This document shows, in pieces, positions 1 through 8,035 of a stretch of 64,000 bases of DNA; position 1 is the first letter of the stretch; each line of letters begins with the position of its first letter. This stretch comes from Paenibacillus sp. An7 (lineage in GTDB: Bacteria > Bacillota > Bacilli > Paenibacillales > Paenibacillaceae), in contig NZ_WTWX01000002.1 in NCBI RefSeq assembly GCF_009870785.1, positions 333,484-397,483 on the forward strand, read 5' to 3'. A program made the position numbers and the translations under genes. A model generated the notes under the pieces. That model ran no database searches. It saw only the letters and a list, made by a program, of their open reading frames with translations, and was not told the origin of the DNA.

Positions 1-1299
1 AAACATTCCTTGGACTATAACAAATATAATACATCCAAGACCACAGAGATAAATAACATCCTTTTTGCTATTAGTATATTTGGTATATAAAGTGATCATC
101 AAATTTATAAAAAACAATACAAATAGTATAAGACAAGGTATACCCGCCCAGCTCCAAATGATAACGAAAATGTTGTGAGGTGGAAATGAAGGGTCCGTTC
201 CTACTCTTAAAGCATAAATAGGAAATTCTGATTCCCATCCTCCAAATCCTAATCCTAAAAATGGGTGTTCTTTTATTTTATCAAACGTAAAATCCCAAAT
301 TAGCACTCTTGGATCATTTCCAACCACATCAACATTCAATCTTTTTATTAAATTATAGATAATTGATTGCGGAGTAACTGAGAAGACAATTACTACAATT
401 ATTATGTTTAGTAAGACAAGTCTCATTAGAGTTCTGAATGAAAACTTAAGAATAAGAAATATCAATAAAACGACTGTTAAAGCGAGTAATCCTGTTCTTG
501 ATTGAGTCGCTAGAACAGCACCAATAAATATAATAGTGCTGGAAATATATCTAAACTTCCAAGTATCGATCATTTGTGAGAATGAAATGCAAAATAGAAG
601 TCCAAAATACACCGAGGCTACATTGGCATTAATAAAAAAAGTTCCTGCCTTATATGGGTCTAATATATTATTGAATATTTCTCCATTATTTAACATCCTT
701 AAAGTTGATGGATCTATAAATAACTGTGCTAATCTAGACTTCAGAAACTCTAATTCCAATTCAGGAAATACCAAAAAAAATATATTCGTAATCGCTATGG
801 GCAACCCAATTATCATAATGCTATCTAAAACTTTAATTACCGATAACTCTTTCCGCCTATAATAAAAACCTAAACACAATGAAATCAAACCAACAAAACT
901 AAAAAAAGTTAGCTTTAAACCTAAATATTGATTTGGGGAATACATAATAGCACAACTCATTATAAGAAGCATGAAAAAATATATCTTCATTGAGTTATGT
1001 GCCTTAAAATATCTCAATAAATTCTTATTAAGATATTCATTTGCGAACAAAATCAGTGATATCAAAACCATTAAAGTTAAAGAGAGGTTTAAAGGAAGAT
1101 ATAACTGATAGATGATCAAAAACGGTATGCCATAATATAAAATTGATTGCTCTTTTGTCAAGAATAATATAATGACTCCAATAACAGCTATTAAAATTAT
1201 TGGAATATACAACGGTAGAAAAGATGGTAATAAAGCTATTACCATTGTAATAGCAGTAAGTATAAAAAAACGGAACTTATTGGAATAAAGTGGATACAT
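1..1299 (-). CDS. O-antigen ligase/polymerase-like membrane protein (3' end outside window)
   Basis: The complement strand is open from an ATG at 1299 (preceded by GTGAGGAAAATT) to the window edge, giving 433 residues without a stop. The product is a very hydrophobic, multi-spanning protein. Near residues 343-350 it has HPFLGLGFGGW and near 374 PHNIF followed by a hydrophobic segment, as in the Wzy_C/O-antigen ligase family that polymerises or ligates undecaprenyl-linked glycan on the outer face of the membrane. It is the last visible gene of the polysaccharide operon, 40 bp after the epimerase gene. The AT-rich composition and poor conservation are usual for Wzy proteins. Polymerase and ligase cannot be told apart from sequence. 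Confidence 0.8.
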   Translation of the reverse strand, partial: MYPLYSNKFRFFILTAITMVIALLPSFLPLYIPIILIAVIGVIILFLTKEQSILYYGIPFLIIYQLYLPLNLSLTLMVLISLILFANEYLNKNLLRYFKAHNSMKIYFFMLLIMSCAIMYSPNQYLGLKLTFFSFVGLISLCLGFYYRRKELSVIKVLDSIMIIGLPIAITNIFFLVFPELELEFLKSRLAQLFIDPSTLRMLNNGEIFNNILDPYKAGTFFINANVASVYFGLLFCISFSQMIDTWKFRYISSTIIFIGAVLATQSRTGLLALTVVLLIFLILKFSFRTLMRLVLLNIIIVVIVFSVTPQSIIYNLIKRLNVDVVGNDPRVLIWDFTFDKIKEHPFLGLGFGGWESEFPIYALRVGTDPSFPPHNIFVIIWSWAGIPCLILFVLFFINLMITLYTKYTNSKKDVIYLCGLGCIIFVIVQGMF

Positions 1300-1338
1300 A
1301 ATTTTCCTCACATTTTATAAATTAATAAAACTCTATCC

Positions 1339-2307
1339 TCAATTTAGGATAGAGTTTAAATTTTCCTGATATGTTTGAATAGTAAGATTTAAACCATCAT
1401 GTAAAGTAACAAATGGTTCCCAGTTCAAAATTTCTCTAGCTTTACCGATATCCGGTCTTCTTACTTTGGGATCATCTTTAGGTAGTGGACAGAAAATAAT
1501 TTTACTATTAGAATGTGTTAATTCTTTTATTATATTTGCTACTTCTAATATACTGTACTCTTTGGGATTCCCAATATTAATAATCTCTCCAGTGGCTTCG
1601 TTTCGCCCCATCATTAACTGAAGACCTCTAATATTATCATCTACATAACAAAAGGATCTAGTTTGAGAACCATCACCATAAACAGTAATATCTTCTCCTG
1701 CTAAAGCTTGAGTCACAAAATTAGAAATGACCCTTCCATCATCATTACGTAAGCCTGCAGAATAGGTATTGAAAATTCTAGCAACTTTCACTGCAACACC
1801 GTAACGTTCGTAAAATTCATAGCAAATAACCTCACCAAGCCTTTTTGCTTCATCGTAGCATGCTCTCGGTCCCCAAGTATTAACATTCCCACGATAGGAT
1901 TCAGGCTGAGGATGTACTTCTGGATCACCGTAAGCTTCACTAGTACTGGTATACAGAAATTTAGCTTCTTTATCTCTTGCTAACTCCAAGAGATTGAAAG
2001 TACCTTGAGTATTTACCTTCATTGTTTCAAATGGATTTGCTTGATAAAATTTCGGTGATGCCTGTGATGCCAAATGATATATCTCTTTCACTTTTTCTTG
2101 GTATAAATCAGTAATAGCTTCTTTATCAGATACATCTGCTAGAAGGAATTTGAAACTTGAATGATTCATGACTTCTGACAGATTGGACATTAACCCACTT
2201 GAAAGGTTATCTATTCCGATAACTTCTTCACCTTGTTGTATTAATTGTTTCACTAAGTAAGAGCCAAGAAACCCAGCTGCTCCTGACACAATTACTTTTC
2301 TCATCAA
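1339..2307 (-). CDS. NAD-dependent sugar epimerase/dehydratase, UDP-glucuronate decarboxylase-like
   Basis: Extended short-chain dehydrogenase of about 322 residues. The N-terminal nucleotide-binding motif GAAGFLG lies at residues 9-15 and the catalytic YxxxK is Tyr151/Lys155 inside CYDEAKR. The segment SEAYGDPEVHPQ before it, followed by GNVNTWGPRACYDEAKR, is the pattern of UDP-glucuronate decarboxylases, which make UDP-xylose; other UDP-sugar epimerases remain possible. The start is either TTG at 2307, with AGGGG spaced 7 nt, or the adjacent ATG at 2304. It lies in the polysaccharide operon just after the sugar transferase gene and presumably supplies a nucleotide sugar precursor. Confidence 0.85.
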   Translation of the reverse strand: MMRKVIVSGAAGFLGSYLVKQLIQQGEEVIGIDNLSSGLMSNLSEVMNHSSFKFLLADVSDKEAITDLYQEKVKEIYHLASQASPKFYQANPFETMKVNTQGTFNLLELARDKEAKFLYTSTSEAYGDPEVHPQPESYRGNVNTWGPRACYDEAKRLGEVICYEFYERYGVAVKVARIFNTYSAGLRNDDGRVISNFVTQALAGEDITVYGDGSQTRSFCYVDDNIRGLQLMMGRNEATGEIINIGNPKEYSILEVANIIKELTHSNSKIIFCPLPKDDPKVRRPDIGKAREILNWEPFVTLHDGLNLTIQTYQENLNSILN

Positions 2308-2327
2308 TTCACATCCCCTGGTATAAT

Positions 2328-2987
2328 TTAAAATGTATTACTTTTGACTAAGATTTTTAAAGTTCTGATAATTACCATGCAATCAGATTTTAAAGAAATG
2401 TTTTCAATGTAATTAAAATCATATTGCAGATTATGATGGATCGGTTCTTTTCGAGCATTACTAACCTGCCAAGTTCCAGTGATTCCTGGTTTTACAGCCA
2501 ATCTTTTGAATTCCAAGTCACTGTAAACTTCTTCGACTACATTTCTTAATTCAGGCCGAGGACCGATAAAGCTCATATCCCCTTTCAAAATATTTAATAA
2601 TTGAGGTAATTCATCCATACTTGTTTTTCTAAGAAACTTACCAACCCGAGTAATACGAGGATCTTCACTACTCGTTGGCGATAAAGCGTATTTTGGGGCA
2701 TCTGTATACATTGTTCGAAATTTATATATTCTGAATATTTTCTTTTCCTTACCATAGCGCTCTTGTTTAAATATAACAGGGCCCTTGGAATCAAGTTTAA
2801 TCATGACAGATAATAGAAGCATTAAGGGACTCAAGCAAATTAGACATATAATAGAAACAAAATAATCAATGAATGGTTTAGTAAATACACTATATAGGTT
2901 TTTTCCACTAGCTTCCGGAGTATATATCAAGCTTTCATTTTCTTTTTGAAAACTAGCCGATATTTCATTGAGTTGATTATCACTCAT
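2328..2987 (-). CDS. Initiating sugar transferase (undecaprenyl-phosphate glycosyl-1-phosphate transferase)
   Basis: A 219-residue protein of the bacterial sugar transferase family (WcaJ C-terminal / EpsL / TuaA type). One hydrophobic segment near residues 38-62 anchors it. The family core follows: KFRTM near residue 92, [22 protein letters not shown] (about 125-146) and [10 protein letters not shown]. Such enzymes load the first sugar phosphate onto undecaprenyl phosphate on the cytoplasmic face. Its ATG overlaps the galU stop by 4 bp, so it is translationally coupled. It lacks the multi-TM N-terminal half of WbaP/WcaJ, which is normal for the small Gram-positive form. Confidence 0.9.
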   Translation of the reverse strand: MSDNQLNEISASFQKENESLIYTPEASGKNLYSVFTKPFIDYFVSIICLICLSPLMLLLSVMIKLDSKGPVIFKQERYGKEKKIFRIYKFRTMYTDAPKYALSPTSSEDPRITRVGKFLRKTSMDELPQLLNILKGDMSFIGPRPELRNVVEEVYSDLEFKRLAVKPGITGTWQVSNARKEPIHHNLQYDFNYIENISLKSDCMVIIRTLKILVKSNTF

Positions 2988-3895
2988 AGACTTTCTCCAC
3001 CAGCTACCAATAATTTTCCAGCTACCTCTTCACGATTTAAGATATCAGTTAGTCCAGAAAGCACTGATTTTCTTAATTTCTCATCTCGTAATGCAAAATC
3101 AATGGTTGTTAGAATAAAACCAAGTTTTTCTCCTACATCATATCGTGTTCCTTCAAAGTTATACGCATATGAACCGTACTCAGAATTGAGTTTTTGGATA
3201 GCATCTGTTAACTGGATTTCACCACCAGCTCCAATTTCTTGTTCTTCTAGATAATTAAAAATTTCGGGTGTTAAAATATATCTTCCCATAATTGCAAGAT
3301 TCGATGGTGCTGTGCCAATCGGTGGTTTCTCTATTAATGAATTGATCGATGTTAGTCGTCCATCAGTAAATAATGGATCAATGATACCATACCGATCCGT
3401 CTCATTATTATTCACGTTTTTCACACCTAATATAGATTTTCCAAACTTTCCATACTGATCTATCAACTGACGTGTACATGGGGTTTCAGACACAACAATA
3501 TCATCGCCTAACAAAACAGCAAACGGTTCATTGCCGATAAAATTACGTGCACACCATACGGCATGCCCGAGTCCCTTTGGTTCTTTCTGTCTTATGTAAT
3601 GGATTTCTACGTTGGAAGGTTTACGAACTGCTTCAAGAAGATCAAATTTCCCTTTTGACATTAATGTCTGTTCCAATTCAAACGCATTGTCAAAATGATC
3701 TTCGATTGCTCTCTTTCCTTTACCTGTAACAATAATAATATCTTCAATTCCTGATGCTATTGCTTCCTCGATGATGTACTGAATGGTCGGCTTGTCAACA
3801 ATCGGCAACATTTCTTTTGGCATTGCCTTCGTTGCTGGGAGAAATCTTGTTCCAAGGCCTGCTGCAGGTATAATAGCTTTCCTTACTTTTTTCAT
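2984..3895 (-). CDS. galU: UTP-glucose-1-phosphate uridylyltransferase
   Basis: GalU/GtaB makes UDP-glucose from UTP and glucose-1-phosphate for polysaccharide and teichoic acid synthesis. The 303-residue length is typical. The nucleotidyltransferase signature [20 protein letters not shown] sits at residues 11-30, followed by [10 protein letters not shown] and LLGDDIV. It is the first gene after the structured leader at 4027-4146 and precedes the sugar transferase with a 4-bp overlap. Whether it is the housekeeping copy or an operon-specific paralogue cannot be decided from this window. Confidence 0.93.
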   Translation of the reverse strand: MKKVRKAIIPAAGLGTRFLPATKAMPKEMLPIVDKPTIQYIIEEAIASGIEDIIIVTGKGKRAIEDHFDNAFELEQTLMSKGKFDLLEAVRKPSNVEIHYIRQKEPKGLGHAVWCARNFIGNEPFAVLLGDDIVVSETPCTRQLIDQYGKFGKSILGVKNVNNNETDRYGIIDPLFTDGRLTSINSLIEKPPIGTAPSNLAIMGRYILTPEIFNYLEEQEIGAGGEIQLTDAIQKLNSEYGSYAYNFEGTRYDVGEKLGFILTTIDFALRDEKLRKSVLSGLTDILNREEVAGKLLVAGGESL

Positions 3896-3956
3896 ACATC
3901 ATCACCTTATCCTTCTTCATTATTATGATTTCAGTATTACAATTTGAAAGCACGAG

Positions 3957-3997
3957 TTGTACCGTTTAGCCTGAAAATATGAATGTAAGCGGTACAA
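3957..3997 (-). repeat. Inverted repeat in the galU leader
   Basis: TTGTACCG at 3957-3964 and CGGTACAA at 3990-3997 form a perfect 8-bp stem with a 25-nt spacer. It lies between the EAR-like RNA and galU. There is no clear T-run behind it on the minus strand, so it is not a typical intrinsic terminator; it may be an operator or an RNA stem. Confidence 0.4.
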
Positions 3998-4026
3998 TTC
4001 TTACTTTCAATTTCATAAATGGGCAT

Positions 4027-4146
4027 TTAACCCCCCCTCACATCACACCCTTGACGATGAACGTCTAAGGTTACGAACCCACAGTGTGACCGAGTACCTA
4101 CAGTGATAAAGGTTCAGTAGGCATTACCTGATAACAAGAAGGTTAA
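4027..4146 (-). promoter_or_regulatory. EAR-like (epsC-type) antitermination leader RNA
   Basis: The 120 nt between the BY-kinase stop and galU fold on the minus strand into several nested stems. The ends pair (TTAACC with GGTTAA, extendable by G-U pairs). CCTAC pairs with GTAGG. TCACAC pairs with GTGTGA and encloses GGTT-CGT-AACC and CCTT-A-GACG-TTCAT-CGTC-AAGG. Size, position inside the exopolysaccharide operon right after the kinase gene, and structural complexity match the eps-associated RNA of Bacillales, which makes polymerase resist downstream terminators. The identification rests on context and hand folding. Confidence 0.7.
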
Positions 4147-4150
4147 CGAG

Positions 4151-4840
4151 TTACCGTTCACCGTAGTAATAGTAGTTAGAGGATTGATTCTTATCGAGTT
4201 GCAAATTATTGAGTACTACCCCAAGGATCCGGGCATTCACATGTTCCAGTTGAGCCTTCGCTTTCTTGACGAGATCCTTCTTCACTTTGCCGGAATTCAC
4301 CACAAGGATGACTCCGTCACATAACGAACTAACGATCATAGCATCGGTAACCGCAAGTACTGGGGGTGTATCAAATAATAAAATGTCATAACGTTCCGCT
4401 AGTTCCTCAAGTAGACTGATCATCTTGCGTGATCCGAGCATCTCGGATGGGTTCGGTGGTACCGGTCCAGAGGATAGAACATCCAGATTATCGATCGAAG
4501 TCTTTTGCAATACCTCACCCACTGGGTATCTCCCTGCCAGTACACTCGACAATCCGGCATGATTCGATACCGCAAACACTTGATGCAGCGATGGTTTTCG
4601 TAGATCGGTGTCGATAATTAGGACTTTTTTGCCTTCTTGCGCATATGTAACGGCTAAATTACTGACTGTCGTAGTCTTTCCTTCCCCTGCTTGTGCGGAA
4701 GCAACCATCAGTATTTTGATCTGATCGTCAATAGCAGAGAACTGAACATTGGTTCTGAGCGTACGATACGCTTCTGAGATCGGAGCTTTTGGATTCACTG
4801 CTGTAACCAGCTGCTGGCGATCATTGGTTGATCGTGGCAT
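4151..4840 (-). CDS. CpsD/CapB-type tyrosine-protein kinase (BY-kinase)
   Basis: Cytoplasmic bacterial tyrosine kinase of about 229 residues that controls exopolysaccharide assembly. Walker A AQAGEGKTT, Walker A' VLIIDTDLRKPS and Walker B ILLFDTPP are all present, and the C-terminus carries the autophosphorylation cluster NYYYYGER. It works with the Wzz-like adaptor encoded just upstream, whose gene overlaps this one, and is dephosphorylated by the PHP phosphatase encoded first in the operon. The ATG at 4840, with AGGTG nine bases before it, fits better than a GTG at 4852. Confidence 0.9.
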   Translation of the reverse strand: MPRSTNDRQQLVTAVNPKAPISEAYRTLRTNVQFSAIDDQIKILMVASAQAGEGKTTTVSNLAVTYAQEGKKVLIIDTDLRKPSLHQVFAVSNHAGLSSVLAGRYPVGEVLQKTSIDNLDVLSSGPVPPNPSEMLGSRKMISLLEELAERYDILLFDTPPVLAVTDAMIVSSLCDGVILVVNSGKVKKDLVKKAKAQLEHVNARILGVVLNNLQLDKNQSSNYYYYGER

Positions 4841-5570
4841 AAGAGCTTTCACCTACCTGTTGTTGAGTTGTTATTGAAGGTTGCGACGATTTCACATCAT
4901 CCTTCTTGATTCTTGCAATGACGGCAAGCACGGGTAAACCGAGTTCTCTCTCAATTTCTGCTTCACTCTTATAAGTGTCATCCAGATATTCAAGCAAGAA
5001 TACAAGACCCACAGCTAGCATCAAACCAACGACAAAACTAATCAATATGCTCATGACTAGATTTATATTAATAGGAGCTGCATTTGCTTCAAGTGGAGCC
5101 TCGCTTAGGATGGTTACATTATCCACATTCATAATGGAAGGGATTTGTCTCTCGAACATTTTAGCAACCGCATTGACGGTCTTCGCTGCTTGCTCATATG
5201 AAGTGTCCTGTACACGTAGATTCATAACTTGTGAATCGTTCGCAGAAGATACGGAAATCATCGATGCAAGCTGCTGAGAAGTTAATCCTAAATCTGGATA
5301 GGCAGCAACCACTTTGTCGAGAATCGCTGAGGATTTAATTACCTCAGTATAGGAACTGATAACCATGACGTTAGTCTGAATTAGACTGTAATCTAACATG
5401 GCTGTTCCTTGACGATCGTAGGTCTGATTGACGATAAGCTTTGCTTCCGCGTTATAAAGCGGAGTCGTCATAAAGGTCTTTAGTCCTGCCCCAAGGCAGG
5501 CTACAATCACAATCGCAGCAATGAGCCATAACCTCTTACGGATGATATTTAGATATTCTTTCAGTTCCAA
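4821..5570 (-). CDS. Wzz/YveK-type chain-length determinant and kinase adaptor
   Basis: Membrane protein of about 249 residues. Two transmembrane segments (about 15-34 and 170-195) flank an extracytoplasmic domain. The cytoplasmic tail after the second TM would activate the BY-kinase, as in EpsA/CapA proteins. A TTG start two codons after the first possible TTG (5576) gives the usual MELKEYLNIIRKR N-terminus with GGAGG spaced 8 nt. The 3' end overlaps the kinase gene by 20 bp. Together with the kinase it sets polymer length and export. Confidence 0.88.
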   Translation of the reverse strand: MELKEYLNIIRKRLWLIAAIVIVACLGAGLKTFMTTPLYNAEAKLIVNQTYDRQGTAMLDYSLIQTNVMVISSYTEVIKSSAILDKVVAAYPDLGLTSQQLASMISVSSANDSQVMNLRVQDTSYEQAAKTVNAVAKMFERQIPSIMNVDNVTILSEAPLEANAAPININLVMSILISFVVGLMLAVGLVFLLEYLDDTYKSEAEIERELGLPVLAVIARIKKDDVKSSQPSITTQQQVGESSYATINQ

Positions 5571-5606
5571 TTTCAATTCCTCCCTAATTTGTTAGCTCTC
5601 CTGCTG

Positions 5607-6365
5607 CTACCATAATAGTAATCGGCGCCTAACATGAGCTGGTTCTGCGAGCTCAACCATTCGATCATCCCAGACTCTGCGGGCGTTGATCTGAAGCTGT
5701 TCCACCATTGCTGTACCAAATCGTTCTTCTAATCGTTCATAAGCAGCTGTTAACGCAAAATTACGATGTTTCAGGTCATGCGCATCTGATGAAATGAAAT
5801 GTAACCCATTTTGTTTACAAAAATGAAAACACCACTTCTGAACTTTTCGACCGAAAAGTCCAATGATGGATTGGGCAGTGATCTGACATAGTGCACCTTC
5901 GGTCATGAATTCTCGAAGTTTCTCTGGTTCTCTGAGCAACACCGCATTGCGCTCTGGATGAGCAAGAATAGGAATGATATTTCGTATTCTAAGTTCATAT
6001 AGCAAATCTTCAAAATAAGCGGGGATCTCGTGATACGGAAGTTCCAAAAGTATGTACTTACTTGATGCTAGTGTCAGTAACTCCTCATTCATCCATAGTT
6101 CCATGAGTCTTGGGTGCAGGCGAATTTCTTGACCAGCACGTACCTGCAGCGGAATATCTCGTTCTTGCAACAGGTATTGAAATTGCTTCGTTGCTTCCTC
6201 GACTTCTTGCCGGGGGTTATCATAACTTTCATTCAAGTGATGTGGTGTAGCTATGACCTTCGTTATACCTGACTTAACTGCAGCCTGGGCAAGCAAGAGA
6301 GCTTCTTCTGTAGAAGCAGGTCCATCATCAAGACCCGGTAGAATGTGACTGTGAATTTCAATCAT
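5607..6365 (-). CDS. CpsB/YwqE-type PHP tyrosine-protein phosphatase
   Basis: A 252-residue polymerase-and-histidinol-phosphatase fold protein. The metal-binding start EIHSHILPGLDDG is at residues 3-15, TPHH lies near residue 40, LAHPERN near 136 and SSDAHD near 194. These manganese-dependent phosphatases dephosphorylate the C-terminal tyrosines of BY-kinases. It is the promoter-proximal gene of the operon; AAGGTG lies eight bases before its ATG. Other PHP hydrolases share the motifs, but the context makes this role nearly certain. Confidence 0.9.
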   Translation of the reverse strand: MIEIHSHILPGLDDGPASTEEALLLAQAAVKSGITKVIATPHHLNESYDNPRQEVEEATKQFQYLLQERDIPLQVRAGQEIRLHPRLMELWMNEELLTLASSKYILLELPYHEIPAYFEDLLYELRIRNIIPILAHPERNAVLLREPEKLREFMTEGALCQITAQSIIGLFGRKVQKWCFHFCKQNGLHFISSDAHDLKHRNFALTAAYERLEERFGTAMVEQLQINARRVWDDRMVELAEPAHVRRRLLLW

Positions 6366-6423
6366 ATGCCGAACACCTTCAATCTTATGTCCCCCTCAAG
6401 CCAATTATGTTGCACACTAAGAT

Positions 6424-6434
6424 ATTGGGGTCAA
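6424..6434 (-). promoter_or_regulatory. Motif shared by two neighbouring promoters (copy 1)
   Basis: ATTGGGGTCAA on the plus strand reads TTGACCCCAAT on the coding strand, 59 bp upstream of the phosphatase start. An identical 11-mer lies at 6955-6965. TTGACC could be a -35 element, with CATAAT about 19 bp further on. Confidence 0.4.
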
Positions 6435-6482
6435 ACAACTAATGCAGTAACTAGTGAAATATAGTAGAATGGCGATATGTAT

Positions 6483-6908
6483 CTAGATAAACAGGTCTAT
6501 TTTGTTGTAAATCTTATCTCGAATTAAGGTCCACTCTTCCATCCGATCTAACGGACGTAATTCATACAGATGCGGCATACGGTGAATCATCCAGTTCAGT
6601 TGTCCGTTTATGTATAGTCTGTGTTTCTCTGGATTATGTAGGAATCCATGATATAACGTAAAACTCTCAAATTCTTGCTTCCATTTCAACGTACATAATG
6701 AGTGCATATTACCACCATGTCCATCCTCAACATCCAGTCCAATCTCAAGATCGGATGTAACAGGGATATACAGGTCACTTATGAAGGTTATCGATTGCTG
6801 GCCCATTCCCATTACAATGATGGGTCTTGATTTACTATGAATGACTCGATCTTGATACTTATGGATATACATAAAAGCTTTGGAATTGCTGTCTTTGACC
6901 TGGTTCAT
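6483..6908 (-). CDS. PilZ-like domain protein (tentative)
   Basis: The likely start is the ATG at 6908, preceded by AAAGGGA, giving 141 residues; upstream in-frame starts would fall in the promoter region. The core RPIIVMGMGQQSITFISDLYIPV followed by a short strand (about residues 27-57) resembles the beta-barrel part of PilZ proteins, but the canonical RxxxR and D/NxSxxG c-di-GMP-binding residues are not evident, so it may be degenerate or unrelated. It lies upstream of the exopolysaccharide operon in the same orientation and divergent from an XRE regulator. A role in exopolysaccharide control is inferred from this context only. Confidence 0.5.
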   Translation of the reverse strand: MNQVKDSNSKAFMYIHKYQDRVIHSKSRPIIVMGMGQQSITFISDLYIPVTSDLEIGLDVEDGHGGNMHSLCTLKWKQEFESFTLYHGFLHNPEKHRLYINGQLNWMIHRMPHLYELRPLDRMEEWTLIRDKIYNKIDLFI

Positions 6909-6954
6909 TAGATTCATTCCCTTTGCGAGCATATTTCGAGGTATGAATGACACA

Positions 6955-6965
6955 ATTGGGGTCAA
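6955..6965 (-). promoter_or_regulatory. Motif shared by two neighbouring promoters (copy 2)
   Basis: This is the second exact copy of ATTGGGGTCAA, 46 bp upstream of the PilZ-like gene start and in the same orientation as the copy before the phosphatase gene. Confidence 0.4.
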
Positions 6966-6987
6966 GGCTAGAAATGTGTGACAAAAT

Positions 6988-7036
6988 GATACAATTTGTA
7001 ACCTTGCTGTATCAAATTTACGATACATTGTGTATC
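6988..7036. promoter_or_regulatory. Cluster of GATACA/TGTATC half-sites (probable operator)
   Basis: Four half-sites occur in the divergent intergenic region: GATACA 6988-6993, TGTATC 7008-7013, GATACA 7022-7027 and TGTATC 7031-7036. The last pair makes a dyad with a 3-bp spacer and the middle pair one with an 8-bp spacer. The position between the PilZ-like gene and the XRE gene suggests autoregulation by the XRE protein. Confidence 0.5.
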
Positions 7037-7129
7037 GTGTCAAGCCATAATTAGCTAAGTTTGTATTATCAGTCTATTAATTCAAGTGAAATTTGGAGCA
7101 TTTATTAGAAACCAGGAGGAAAGATATAG

Positions 7130-7498
7130 ATGGATTACGGACACCGAATTGCGGAACTTAGAGAAAAAAGAGGTCTTACTCAAGAGGAATTATCCAATAT
7201 GCTTGATATTACAAGAGCCTCTCTCTCACATTATGAAAAAAACCGCAGAAAACCGGATTTTGAAACACTCACCAGATTTGCTGATACGTTTCATGTGTCG
7301 GTAGATTACTTACTTGGAAGAACGAACAATCCAGACATGGTACTTGATGAAGATGTGCGAGGTTTTGTTGATTCCTTAGAATTGTCAGATCGTGAAGTGC
7401 TCGGTAAGTTCGAACTCATGATTGATGGAAAACCCTTATCAGAGGAAGAGGCGAAACGATTTATTGCGTTTGTACGAATGGAACGAGATATGAAATAA
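7130..7498 (+). CDS. XRE-family helix-turn-helix regulator
   Basis: A 122-residue DNA-binding protein. Residues 5-60 form an HTH_3 domain (RIAELREKRGLTQEELSNML, then ITRASLSHYEKNRRKPD and VSVDYLLGRT). The C-terminal half, rich in acidic residues and helical, is probably for dimerisation or an antirepressor. A strong AGGAGG precedes the ATG. It is divergent from the PilZ-like gene, and the intervening half-sites are likely its operator. Its closeness to the polysaccharide operon recalls SinR-type biofilm regulators, but no specific homology to SinR is claimed. Confidence 0.85.
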   Translation: MDYGHRIAELREKRGLTQEELSNMLDITRASLSHYEKNRRKPDFETLTRFADTFHVSVDYLLGRTNNPDMVLDEDVRGFVDSLELSDREVLGKFELMIDGKPLSEEEAKRFIAFVRMERDMK

Positions 7499-7525
7499 CT
7501 TATTTCTGAGTCATAAGGTATAGAA

Positions 7526-7576
7526 AGAATAGCTACAAAATATTGCTGATTCCAGCCAATATTTTGTAGCTATTCT
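7526..7576. terminator. Bidirectional intrinsic terminator after the XRE gene
   Basis: A perfect 20-bp stem: the left arm is 7526-7545 and the right arm 7557-7576, with an 11-nt loop. T-rich sequence follows on the plus strand. The stem would also stop transcription coming from the small leftward gene at 7632-7784. Confidence 0.8.
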
Positions 7577-7631
7577 TTATTCTGTATGGTTTCTCTATTG
7601 TAGTTGACCAGAATCCGTTCTTGACGGGCTC

Positions 7632-7784
7632 TTATGAATCTTTCTCAGGAAGTACAAGGGATTCCCAATGACTTGGATCAATACCGCATTGCTTAAGTAT
7701 TTCCATGATATCCACTTGTTTGCGCGGGTTGTCCTGCTGCTCTAAGTTCTGATCATTGTTCCTGCTTGGATACTCCATGTTCAT
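7632..7784 (-). CDS. Small hypothetical protein (50 residues)
   Basis: An ATG at 7784 with GGAG 11 nt upstream opens a 50-codon frame ending at TAA 7632. The product begins MNMEYPSRNNDQNLEQQ and ends in a helical stretch VDIMEILKQCGIDPSHWESL. It is not recognised. It lies between two terminators and is therefore a possible monocistronic small gene. A spurious frame cannot be excluded. Confidence 0.4.
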   Translation of the reverse strand: MNMEYPSRNNDQNLEQQDNPRKQVDIMEILKQCGIDPSHWESLVLPEKDS

Positions 7785-7937
7785 GCCGACAACCACTCCA
7801 TTTATTTAGATTTATAATATATATGTATTTTTTATTGATCTGAAGCACTAGACCTATTATACGTAAATAAGCCTATTTTTGTTGTCGTCTCATGGCAGAA
7901 TCTAAGGGGATTTTGCTTCTATTTTTGTCGAAAACAT

Positions 7938-7989
7938 AAAAAGACCTTAAAACCGACCTAACAAGAGGTCCTAGTTTTAAGGTCTTTTT
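7938..7989. terminator. Intrinsic terminator of the glutamate synthase gene
   Basis: AAAAAGACCTTAAAAC (7938-7953) pairs perfectly with GTTTTAAGGTCTTTTT (7974-7989) around a 20-nt loop. A and T runs at the two ends make it usable in both directions. It lies 47 bp past the stop of the leftward gene. Confidence 0.85.
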
Positions 7990-8035
7990 CTCAATCTGTC
8001 TGTAATAAAGATTACCTTGTTAAAATAATGTTGAA

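Noticed and set aside
536..862. Rightward 108-codon frame
   Set aside because: It lies opposite the O-antigen ligase-like gene, has no ribosome site and encodes no recognisable protein.
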